Source: Christensenellaceae bacterium
Lineage (GTDB): Bacteria; Bacillota; Clostridia; Christensenellales; Borkfalkiaceae
Direction of reading: 5' to 3'
Assembly: GCA_948482865.1 (NCBI GenBank)
Contig: CAOMHR010000018.1
Location: 1-15,535 of the forward strand
Length of the DNA stretch: 15,535 nucleotides
Shown: positions 1 to 5,674 of the stretch, piece by piece
How positions within the stretch are numbered: the first letter of the stretch is position 1
Layout: each line of letters starts with the position of its first letter
Notes under the pieces: generated by a model
The model's database searches: none
The model's input: the letters and a program-made list of their open reading frames with translations, nothing else
What the model was told of the DNA's origin: nothing
Made by a program: the position numbers and the translations under genes

Positions 1-419
1 GCGACGAAACGGGTAAACTCACCTTTTCGCCAAACGTCATAAGGCAGACGGAAGACGGAATTTTTGTAATCTGCGATATACGCTACCCCGCTACCCTGAA
101 AAGAGAAACCGTATTGAACGCCCTGTCAAAGCAGATTGATTACAAAATTTTGCACGAGCAGGCGCCCCTTTACAACGATGTCGGAAACGAACTTATAACC
201 ACCCTTTTACAAGTATACAACGAAGTTACAGGAAAAAGTGCAAAACCAGTTGCAATAGGCGGCGGAACGTACGCGCGCGCACTCAAATGCGGGGTTGCGT
301 TCGGTCCCGAAGAAGACGGCGAAGAGAACACCGTGCATCAGGCAAACGAGTACATTACGTTTGAAAAAATTGAAAAATGCCTTAAAATTTATAAATTAGC
401 CATACAAAGGCTGTGTTAA
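1..419 (+). CDS. PepV-like M20 family dipeptidase, C-terminal part (5' end outside window)
   Basis: The frame is open from base 3, so this is the last ~138 residues of a longer gene (the PepV/Sapep family is usually about 460-470 residues). The family are cytoplasmic dizinc dipeptidases that cleave dipeptides with an unblocked N terminus. The C-terminal half shows the family signature IGGGTYAR, a substrate-binding glycine/arginine loop, followed by FGPEEDG and HQANEY. The His in HQANEY is a metal ligand in characterised PepV. The TTG at 114 falls inside the conserved domain and is a leucine codon, not a start. The gene ends in TAA one base before the next ATG, so the two are probably co-transcribed. 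Family assignment is firm; exact substrate is not shown. Confidence 0.88.
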   Translation, partial: DETGKLTFSPNVIRQTEDGIFVICDIRYPATLKRETVLNALSKQIDYKILHEQAPLYNDVGNELITTLLQVYNEVTGKSAKPVAIGGGTYARALKCGVAFGPEEDGEENTVHQANEYITFEKIEKCLKIYKLAIQRLC

Positions 420-420
420 A

Positions 421-1287
421 ATGAAAGCTAAAAAACTGTCAAAAAAAATAATAGCAATAATAGTGTGCGCCGTTTTTGTGGGTATAATAGTCATTACGGC
501 GTGCAGTATGCAGATAGCGTTTGTCGTCGCAGATAAAATAGAGTGCTGGCGGCCTGCTTACGGTATGCTCGACAGCGCGGAAATTGACGGGATTTTAGAC
601 AAAGAACAACTTTCGGAAGAAGATTATAAAGTACTTTACGCGCAGACCGGACTTACAAAAACCGGCGTTGACCGCGCGTTAAAAAAGGGCTATACGGGAA
701 AGCAGCTTATAAAAAACATACAAAAAAATTACTTCGGCGAATATAAGGTTGACAACAGGCTGTTCGCCCCCTTTGTCTGCACAGACTACATTGACAAAAC
801 GGTTACAAGCATATACCTTGAAGAAGGCGATATTATCGTAACTTCATCAACCCATATTGCGGGAGTGCGGATAGGGCACTCCGGTCTGGTCGTCAACGGC
901 GCGGCAAAAAGGGTTTTGCAGGCGAACGCCTACGGCTCGACCAGCAGAATCGAAGACGTGACCGACTTTATGCAACGCGTAAACTTTATGGTGTTGCGCG
1001 TAAAAGACAGTTCTGCCGACGCGCAGAAAAAACAGGAAGTCGTGGATTACGCGGTTGAAAATTTGCAAGGCGTTGCATACGAAGGGCTTGCGGGACTTTT
1101 AACCGATAAGAACAAAATCAAAAAAACGCAGTGCTCGCATTTGGTGTGGTACGCATATAAACAGGTTGCGGGAATAGATCTGGACGGAAACGGCGGACTT
1201 ATAGTAACCCCCAAAAACATTGCCGCGTCCGAACACGTTGAAGTTGTGCAGGTTTTCGGGTTCGACCCCGTTAAATTATGGAAATGA
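421..1287 (+). CDS. Membrane-anchored permuted NlpC/P60 (YiiX/YebB-like) cysteine hydrolase
   Basis: This 288-residue protein has a basic N terminus, a hydrophobic stretch at about 10-38 and, within it, ITAC at 25-28, a good lipobox, so it is either a lipoprotein or anchored by an uncleaved helix. The catalytic region is circularly permuted relative to classic NlpC/P60. LEEGDIIVT leads into the histidine at 153 (RIGHSGLVV), and the cysteine comes late, at 238 (TQCSHLVW), followed by DLDGNGG and a TPKNI motif. This order is typical of YiiX-like proteins, which act as amidases or peptidases on cell-wall or lipid substrates; the substrate here is unknown. Residues 40-120 are an N-terminal region I do not recognise. 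The gene starts one base after the PepV-like stop codon, with AAAGG about 10 bases upstream, and is followed by a strong terminator. Confidence 0.78.
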   Translation: MKAKKLSKKIIAIIVCAVFVGIIVITACSMQIAFVVADKIECWRPAYGMLDSAEIDGILDKEQLSEEDYKVLYAQTGLTKTGVDRALKKGYTGKQLIKNIQKNYFGEYKVDNRLFAPFVCTDYIDKTVTSIYLEEGDIIVTSSTHIAGVRIGHSGLVVNGAAKRVLQANAYGSTSRIEDVTDFMQRVNFMVLRVKDSSADAQKKQEVVDYAVENLQGVAYEGLAGLLTDKNKIKKTQCSHLVWYAYKQVAGIDLDGNGGLIVTPKNIAASEHVEVVQVFGFDPVKLWK

Positions 1288-1290
1288 CAT

Positions 1291-1330
1291 AAAAGCCCCC
1301 TTCGGAAATATTCCGAAGGGGGCTTTTTTT
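1291..1330. terminator. Bidirectional intrinsic terminator
   Basis: A perfect inverted repeat pairs 1291-1307 with 1311-1327 (core AAGCCCCCTTCGGAA) around a 3-base ATA loop. It has a T-run on the plus side and an A-run on the other side, which becomes a U-tract on the minus strand. It lies between the convergent NlpC/P60-like gene and the YjbR gene and can stop transcription from both. Confidence 0.95.
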
Positions 1331-2000
1331 ATTTTTCGGCTAAACCGTAGCTTATATCAATCATACGGCATATGTCTTCAAGCGGCACAGAGCCGTCAAG
1401 GCACACCGTTATCCAGTGCTTTTTATTCATATGCCAGCCGCCGAAGATTTTTTTACCGTCCACCATTCTTTCAACGTCTTCGGGCGCGGCGGGCAAATTT
1501 ATTATTTCAACTATATCGTCCGACCCAAGCCCAAGTTTGCTCTTCTTTAAAGCGAGCATAACGCCGTACCACTTTTTGTTGCCGTCCCGCCGCCACACGG
1601 CGGTATCGGAAATTTTTTCCCACAAAAACTCCAACCTGCCGCCGTATTTTTCGCTTACGTATTTTATGACTGCTGCGGCGTATGCGCTTTTGAACACGAA
1701 GCTGTCAAAACATTTTACGGCAATATCCGTCAGAACCTGCTCGTACGCCGTTCTGACTTCGCCGACAAAACTGCCCGCCGCGCCTTCCGCAAGAAACAGG
1801 GTATACGCGTCTTCCGTGGCGGGGTCATAGACGGTTGCGTCCACTTCTTCCCCGTTCACACGCACGGTAAGACCGAACTGCCCGTCCAATATACGACAAT
1901 TCAGTATATAGCTTTCGCCCGATTGTATAAAACCGTAGTTTTTAAGACGGTTGAAATCGGGTTTTTTATTTTTAAAAATACGTCCGCATATCCTGTTCAT
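1329..2000 (-). CDS. MmcQ/YjbR-family protein with extra N-terminal domain
   Basis: I start this protein (223 residues) at the ATG at 2000, because that ATG overlaps the upstream stop as ATGA, an arrangement typical of translational coupling. A TTG at 2018 would add six residues but has no ribosome binding site. The C-terminal ~105 residues match the MmcQ/YjbR fold (double-wing, CyaY-like): an AVWRRDGNKKWYGVM strand pair, VEIINLP, VDGKKIFGGWHMNKKHW and a final DGSVPLEDI helix. YjbR proteins are called DNA-binding by structural analogy; their role is not established. The N-terminal ~110 residues, including NCRILDGQFGLTVRVNGEEV, form a separate domain that I do not recognise. Family assignment is secure for the C-terminal half only. 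Confidence 0.85.
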   Translation of the reverse strand: MNRICGRIFKNKKPDFNRLKNYGFIQSGESYILNCRILDGQFGLTVRVNGEEVDATVYDPATEDAYTLFLAEGAAGSFVGEVRTAYEQVLTDIAVKCFDSFVFKSAYAAAVIKYVSEKYGGRLEFLWEKISDTAVWRRDGNKKWYGVMLALKKSKLGLGSDDIVEIINLPAAPEDVERMVDGKKIFGGWHMNKKHWITVCLDGSVPLEDICRMIDISYGLAEK

Positions 2001-2821
2001 TCCTGTAATCCGTGCCAAGTTTTTATCTGATGTATCGAAATACCGAAATCTTTCGGCAACATAGTTCTTACTTTTTTTATTTCACCGTACATATAATTTT
2101 TACCTTCTTCCATAAACGAAACGTTATCCCCTTCTTCGCTATATGTTTCAACTCCCAGCGCCAGCACTTTACCGACGGACACGGCGTAACCTATTTCGTC
2201 TTTCGCAGTATCATAGACCGCTTGCGCGCTGTCACGGTAACTCATTATAAACGTCCTGTCCGAATTGTCTATAATATGGGCATAGGCGGGCAAAACCTTT
2301 CCGTTAAACCTTATTTCGTCGTGTATCCAGAACGGTATATCATAATCAAACTTTATATCCGGATATTTCCGTGACAAACCGTATACAACCGATACAAGTC
2401 TTTCAAGAAGATACTCTCTTTCATTTTCAAACTGCGGGTCCTGATGCGGTTCAATATCAAGATGTATTCCGGCATAACGGTATTCGGCGCTGTTTTGAAA
2501 ATTATTGTATTTTTCAATTAATCCGTAAAGCGGTTTATCGTCGCGTAGCCACTCGTATTTACCGGAAAGCCAGTACACCTTTATATCTCTTTCCGCCGCG
2601 TTTTTTATAAAATTTTCGGTATCGCCGTCAAAACCGTCGTCGCAATAGTAAATTTCGGTAACGCCGTTATCTTCCGCAAAAGACAGATAAGTTTCAGCGG
2701 AAAGACCGCTGTCCCACCACCATACGCCCAGCATCGGTTTACAGTCCGCGCCGCCGTCTGCGCAACCGCAGCAAAGCAAAGCGGCTAAAGCCGCAAATAA
2801 AACCGAAAAACATTTTTTCAT
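1997..2821 (-). CDS. Secreted lipoprotein with TIM-barrel glycosidase-like fold, function unknown
   Basis: I use the ATG at 2821; a TTG at 2827 lies within the promoter spacer and is unlikely. The N terminus MKKCFSVLFAALAALLCCGC looks like a lipoprotein signal, with Cys20 as the probable lipidation site. The -3 residue is a cysteine, which is atypical. The mature protein (~254 residues) has a pattern expected of a (beta/alpha)8 barrel. It starts with LGVWWWDSG, then GVTEIYYC, DIKVYWLSG and HLDIEPH at 120-126, in which D122 and E124 sit at a strand end like catalytic acids. Later strands are KFDYDIPFW, DRTFIMSYRD, LALGVET and FGISIHQIKTW. An extracellular glycoside-hydrolase-like role is inference; I do not recognise a named family. 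The downstream YjbR gene overlaps by four bases, so the two form an operon. Confidence 0.7.
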   Translation of the reverse strand: MKKCFSVLFAALAALLCCGCADGGADCKPMLGVWWWDSGLSAETYLSFAEDNGVTEIYYCDDGFDGDTENFIKNAAERDIKVYWLSGKYEWLRDDKPLYGLIEKYNNFQNSAEYRYAGIHLDIEPHQDPQFENEREYLLERLVSVVYGLSRKYPDIKFDYDIPFWIHDEIRFNGKVLPAYAHIIDNSDRTFIMSYRDSAQAVYDTAKDEIGYAVSVGKVLALGVETYSEEGDNVSFMEEGKNYMYGEIKKVRTMLPKDFGISIHQIKTWHGLQE

Positions 2822-2827
2822 ATGCAA

Positions 2828-2856
2828 ATTATATCACTTTATCGGTTAATTAACAA
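2828..2856 (-). promoter_or_regulatory. Promoter abutting the lipoprotein start codon (predicted leaderless mRNA)
   Basis: On the minus strand, TTGTTA (2851-2856), a 17-base spacer and TATAAT (2828-2833, preceded by TGA to give an extended -10). Only six bases separate the -10 box from the ATG at 2821, so transcription should begin at or next to the start codon. There is no Shine-Dalgarno sequence. Confidence 0.75.
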
Positions 2857-2894
2857 GTAACCGCCGCGCTTATTTTTAAATGCGGTTAAAAAGG

Positions 2895-2923
2895 TTGACT
2901 TTCGCCTTAAATTATTTTAAAAT
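2895..2923 (+). promoter_or_regulatory. Promoter of pnuC
   Basis: TTGACT (2895-2900), exactly 17 bases, then TAAAAT (2918-2923). The predicted transcription start near 2930 gives a leader of about 110 nt before the pnuC ATG. The promoter is divergent from that of the lipoprotein gene, with the two -35 boxes about 40 bases apart. Confidence 0.78.
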
Positions 2924-2929
2924 ATGTTT

Positions 2930-3030
2930 AATTGAAAAATCGGGCGGGCGCCCCCGGGTGCCTGCAATGCGGTAGCATTTCACCTATGTCGTTAGGGCTT
3001 TGAAGACGATAGGTGGGATGCTGTTTTTAT
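2930..3030 (+). promoter_or_regulatory. Structured pnuC leader, candidate attenuator or riboswitch
   Basis: The leader ends in a long hairpin. Bases 2974-2987 pair without a gap (two G-U) with 3009-3022, and 2990-2992 pair with 3006-3008. The hairpin is followed by GTTTTTATT, the layout of an intrinsic terminator ending just before the start codon. A smaller upstream hairpin, AATGC-GGTA-GCATT (2966-2979), uses the same GCAT bases and so competes with the terminator stem. A GC-rich segment at 2941-2963 precedes both. It does not match the TPP, FMN, NAD-I or NAD-II consensus features as I know them. A ligand-responsive switch is inference; the foldings are read directly from sequence. Confidence 0.55.
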
Positions 3031-3039
3031 TAAAAAGGT

Positions 3040-3756
3040 ATGCGTAAATTTTTAAAAAGTTTTAATCTGGCGGAATGGCTTATATGGGGTTGCAGCGTCG
3101 TTGCCGTAATTATCAGCTTTTTCGTTTTCAAAAATGACCAATGGCACTATCTCGTAGGCTCTTTGATAGGGTTCACTGCTTTAATATTCGTTTCAAAGGG
3201 AAACCCCGCAGGTCAGGCGCTGACAATAGTTTTCAGCGTGTTTTACGGCGTTATTTCTTTTTCGTTCAAATATTACGGTGAAATGATTACATATCTCGGA
3301 ATGAGTACTCCTATGGCGGTTGCGGCTTTAATCGCCTGGGTCAGAAATCCCTATAAAGGAAAAAAGAGCGAAGTCAAAGTAAACAGTCTTTCAAAAAAAG
3401 AATGGTGCATATTTTTAGCCGCCGCTGCCGCAGTCACGGTTGCGTTTTACTTTATATTGCAGGCTTTAAATACCGCGAATCTTATAATAAGCACGGTCTC
3501 GGTACTTACGTCGTTTATTGCCGCATACCTGAATATGCGCAGAAGTAAGTTTTACGCCGTAGCTTACGCCTGCAACGACGTAGTATTGATTGTAATGTGG
3601 ATTATGGCGAGCATTGACAGCATTACCTATCTTCCTATGGTTATCTGCTTTGTCGCCTTTCTTGCGCTGGACGCATACGGCTTTATTAACTGGAGCATTA
3701 TAGAAAAAAGGCAGAAAAACTCCGCCGTGGAAGAAATAACCGCCGGTGAAGACTAA
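3040..3756 (+). CDS. pnuC: PnuC-family vitamin/nucleoside transporter
   Basis: This 238-residue polytopic membrane protein carries the PnuC hallmarks: an N-terminal NLAEWLIWGCSV segment, a GNPAGQALTIVFSVFYG helix, and a C-terminal helix ending in LDAYGFINWSIIEKRQK, like the family's YGxxNW motif. PnuC proteins take up nicotinamide riboside by facilitated diffusion, with NadR/kinase trapping. Close relatives carry thiamine (PnuT) or riboflavin (PnuX). There is no TPP or FMN element upstream, so nicotinamide riboside is the default guess, not shown by sequence. The start has AAAAAGG only one base before ATG, an unusually short spacing, and the leader hairpin ends 17 bases upstream, so translation may be tied to leader folding. 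Confidence 0.85.
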   Translation: MRKFLKSFNLAEWLIWGCSVVAVIISFFVFKNDQWHYLVGSLIGFTALIFVSKGNPAGQALTIVFSVFYGVISFSFKYYGEMITYLGMSTPMAVAALIAWVRNPYKGKKSEVKVNSLSKKEWCIFLAAAAAVTVAFYFILQALNTANLIISTVSVLTSFIAAYLNMRRSKFYAVAYACNDVVLIVMWIMASIDSITYLPMVICFVAFLALDAYGFINWSIIEKRQKNSAVEEITAGED

Positions 3757-3782
3757 AACGCCGCAAATTGAACAATGCGTAG

Positions 3783-3844
3783 CATATGTTTTTTACCGCA
3801 TATGATTTAGCGCAATAAAAATACTGACTTTTCATATGTTGCGC
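3783..3844 (+). promoter_or_regulatory. Palindrome cluster upstream of the membrane-protein promoter, possible operator
   Basis: Three copies of the palindrome CATATG occur at 3783, 3799 and 3833. An inverted pair, GCGCAA (3810-3815) and TTGCGC (3839-3844), ends directly against the -35 box at 3845. The placement would suit repressor or activator binding, but no family is identifiable. The first two CATATG copies can also form a hairpin around TTTTTTACCG, though no U-tract follows, so it is a poor terminator for pnuC. Confidence 0.35.
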
Positions 3845-3873
3845 TTGATAAATATCTTTAATTAAAGTATAAT
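3845..3873 (+). promoter_or_regulatory. Promoter abutting the start codon of the five-helix membrane protein
   Basis: TTGATA (3845-3850), a 17-base spacer and a perfect TATAAT (3868-3873). The ATG at 3880 is six bases after the -10 box, so the predicted transcription start coincides with the start codon. No Shine-Dalgarno sequence is present, which predicts a leaderless mRNA. Confidence 0.8.
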
Positions 3874-3879
3874 CGGTTT

Positions 3880-4311
3880 ATGGGCTGGTTCAATTACTAC
3901 GGGCTTGCTATAATGGCAGTCATTATGATACCCAATATCGTCTACGCGGTAAAACATAAAAACGACACCGGATGCCTTTACCGAAATAAAGCTGTCACCG
4001 TTGCGGAACAGATTGGCAGGTACGCCTGCTTTGTTTTAATGATATTCAATATCCCCTACGCCTGCCTGAATTTCTGGTTTGAAAGCGCGCTTACGGTTTA
4101 TTTATCCGTGAACGGAAGCCTGTGCCTTGCGTATCTCATATTCTGGATAATATGTATGAACAGAACGGGCAAATTAAAAGCGTTGTCTCTTTCGATACTG
4201 CCCACCTGTATTTTTTTATTCAGCGGCATTGTTCTGGCTTATATCCCTTTGATTGTCTTTGCCGTTTTGTTCGGCGCAACGCATGTTTATATCAGCTATA
4301 AAAACGCCTGA
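3880..4311 (+). CDS. Small five-helix membrane protein of unknown function
   Basis: This 143-residue hydrophobic protein has about five predicted transmembrane segments (roughly residues 5-24, 46-64, 72-93, 99-118 and 121-139). Short polar linkers include KHKNDTGCLYRNK and CMNRTGKLK. There is no signal peptide beyond the first helix and I see no catalytic motif. The first residues MGWFNYYGLAI fit a natural N terminus, which supports the ATG at 3880 even though the promoter leaves no room for an untranslated leader. It lies downstream of pnuC but has its own promoter, so a shared job with pnuC is not implied. I do not recognise the family. Confidence 0.7.
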   Translation: MGWFNYYGLAIMAVIMIPNIVYAVKHKNDTGCLYRNKAVTVAEQIGRYACFVLMIFNIPYACLNFWFESALTVYLSVNGSLCLAYLIFWIICMNRTGKLKALSLSILPTCIFLFSGIVLAYIPLIVFAVLFGATHVYISYKNA

Positions 4312-4326
4312 ATAACTTAATTTAAA

Positions 4327-4366
4327 TTAAGCCGCGCAAGTTATAAAACTTGGCGGCTTAAAATAT
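4327..4366. terminator. Intrinsic terminator between convergent genes
   Basis: TTAAGCCGC plus CAAGTT (4327-4342, with one bulged G at 4336) pairs with AACTTGGCGGCTTAA (4347-4361) around a 4-base loop. AT-rich sequence lies on both sides. It separates the plus-strand membrane protein from the minus-strand CNNM gene. The T-tracts are imperfect in both directions. Confidence 0.75.
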
Positions 4367-4379
4367 TTTCCGATATAAA

Positions 4380-5366
4380 TCAATAGTCGTATTTGTCGTC
4401 TATTTCTCCGACCAGTTCTTCCAGTATGTCTTCCATTGAAATAAGCCCTTTAATTTCTTCCCCATCCTTTACTATTGCCTGCGGCACCTGCTGATCCTGC
4501 AACGTTTCAAACAAATCGGATATCGCGCTTTCAGAGTCGGTGAATAAAACGGGTTTGAAAATAAGCGAAATATCGGACTTGCCGTTTAAAAGCATCTCGT
4601 AAAAGTCCGCACGGTATAAAATTCCGATAATATCCCGTTTAGTTTCGTCATAGACGGGAACGCGCGAGTAATTGCTTTCAACAAAGATTTTTTTAATCGA
4701 TTTCATACTGTCGGTAATGCACACGGACGTTATGTCTTCGGCTTTGGTCATTACCTTTTCCACTTTCGTTTCGTCGAATTTTATCGTATTCTGTATAATC
4801 TCCGCTTCCGTTTCCGCAAGCACGCCTTCGCCCGCGATATCTTCTACTATGATAGAAAACTCTTCTTCGGTCATTGTGGGGCGTTTTTTGTCGAGACGGA
4901 ATATTTTGTTTACAAGTTTTTTCCAGCCGTCGAATATAAGGTTCAGCGGCGTGAAAATTATCTGGAAAACGTATAAAATTCTAACCGAAAACATTGCAAA
5001 TTCTTCGGGGCGCTCTTTGGCTATGCTTTTAGGCGTAATTTCACCGAATATGAGCACCGCTACGGTCATAATTACCGTTGACAGCGTTACGCCCAGATCG
5101 CCGAACCAGAATGTGAAAACTATCGTTGCGATTGAAGCGGAAGCTATGTTTACGATATTGTTTCCTATAAGTAAAGTGGATAAAAGTTTGTTGTAGTTTT
5201 CGCTCATTTTCAGAACAAGTTTTGCCGATTTTCTGGTCTGTGACAGACTTTTAATTCTGGCTTGCGACAAACCGGTGAACGCGGTTTCCGACGCGGAAAA
5301 AAACGCCGAAAATATAAGTAAGACAAATAAAACAACTATAAGCACTATTGCCGTGCCTGTATTCAT
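4380..5366 (-). CDS. CNNM/CBS-domain membrane protein (HlyC/CorC family) lacking the CorC domain
   Basis: This 328-residue protein begins with the CNNM (DUF21) transmembrane domain (about 1-150). Family motifs are FSASETAF at 23-30, IGNN at 67-70 and FGEITPKSIA at 107-116. A cytoplasmic linker follows (MTEEEFSIIVEDIAGEGVL), then a CBS pair at about 205-265 and 270-320. Relatives such as CorB/CNNM move or sense Mg2+, and some (MpfA) export it. The protein ends at EIDDKYDY, just where the usual C-terminal CorC_HlyC domain of ~80 residues would begin; most members are about 400-450 residues. The stop is followed by convergent terminator sequence, so this looks like a genuine short form. Start support is strong: GGAGGAAAT lies upstream of the ATG. 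Confidence 0.88.
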   Translation of the reverse strand: MNTGTAIVLIVVLFVLLIFSAFFSASETAFTGLSQARIKSLSQTRKSAKLVLKMSENYNKLLSTLLIGNNIVNIASASIATIVFTFWFGDLGVTLSTVIMTVAVLIFGEITPKSIAKERPEEFAMFSVRILYVFQIIFTPLNLIFDGWKKLVNKIFRLDKKRPTMTEEEFSIIVEDIAGEGVLAETEAEIIQNTIKFDETKVEKVMTKAEDITSVCITDSMKSIKKIFVESNYSRVPVYDETKRDIIGILYRADFYEMLLNGKSDISLIFKPVLFTDSESAISDLFETLQDQQVPQAIVKDGEEIKGLISMEDILEELVGEIDDKYDY

Positions 5367-5418
5367 AAAAAAATTTCCTCCGGATTATTTTTGTTTTTAT
5401 AAAATAATAAAGAGAGTA

Positions 5419-5547
5419 TTACACGCCCGTACACCCCCGTAAAAAGCAAAAAAACACAGTCCGCATTTTATTGTGCAGACTATGCCGGATTAAAATCAAA
5501 TTAAATTTTTCAAATGCGGTGGCGACACAACTTGGGTCGTCATCCAT
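5419..5547 (-). CDS. Candidate 42-residue leader peptide upstream of the CNNM gene
   Basis: An ORF from ATG at 5547 to TAA at 5419 starts MDDDPSCVATAFEKF and ends with a Phe/Cys-rich RTVFFCFLRGCTGV. It has a good Shine-Dalgarno, AAGGAG, nine bases upstream, and lies about 24 bases after a promoter. Its 3' half runs through the attenuator hairpin (5448-5484). That suggests either a regulatory leader peptide whose translation affects the hairpin, or a chance ORF inside a structured RNA. No homolog is recognised. Codon use is not distinctive. Confidence 0.35.
   Translation of the reverse strand: MDDDPSCVATAFEKFNLILIRHSLHNKMRTVFFCFLRGCTGV
5448..5519 (-). promoter_or_regulatory. Attenuator with competing hairpins in the CNNM leader
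   Basis: On the minus strand, an 11-bp stem (5474-5484 with 5455-5465, three G-U pairs, 8-base loop) is followed at once by seven U (5454-5448), a convincing intrinsic terminator. The 5'-flanking CCGCATTT (5519-5512) can instead pair over 8 bp with AAATGCGG (5468-5461), which takes bases from the terminator's 3' arm. The two structures exclude each other. The terminator lies about 80 bases before the CNNM start codon, so it could control read-through into that gene. Confidence 0.6.
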
Positions 5548-5577
5548 AGGTCAATACTCCTTAAATAAGATATAAAT

Positions 5578-5606
5578 ATACTATCATAGACCTTTTAAAA
5601 AGTCAA
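5578..5606 (-). promoter_or_regulatory. Promoter of the CNNM leader transcript
   Basis: On the minus strand, TTGACT (5601-5606), 17 bases, TAGTAT (5578-5583). Predicted start near 5571. The transcript would carry the leader ORF, the attenuator and then the CNNM gene, giving a leader of about 205 nt. Confidence 0.7.
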
Positions 5607-5622
5607 ATGAATTTTAAAATTG

Positions 5623-5656
5623 AAAAAGAACGGACCGTTAAAAGTCCGCTCTTTTT
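5623..5656. terminator. Terminator of the transglutaminase-like gene
   Basis: CGGAC (5631-5635) pairs with GTCCG (5644-5648) and is extended, across one mismatch, by AAAAAGA/TCTTTTT on the flanks. On the minus strand the hairpin is followed by a run of U. It ends transcription from the large upstream gene just before the CNNM promoter. Confidence 0.8.
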
Positions 5657-5674
5657 ATATTTACTGTTTTAAAA

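Noticed and set aside
114..419. A separate 101-residue gene starting at TTG 114
   Set aside because: The frame is open upstream to the window edge and the upstream residues continue the PepV-like domain, so the TTG is an internal leucine.
1372..1830. Plus-strand ORF of 152 codons opposite the YjbR gene
   Set aside because: It is a shadow of a recognisable protein-coding gene on the other strand and has no promoter or binding site.
2930..3039. TPP, FMN or NAD-class riboswitch upstream of pnuC
   Set aside because: I looked for the conserved core sequences of these classes as I know them and did not find them, so I describe the leader without naming a class.
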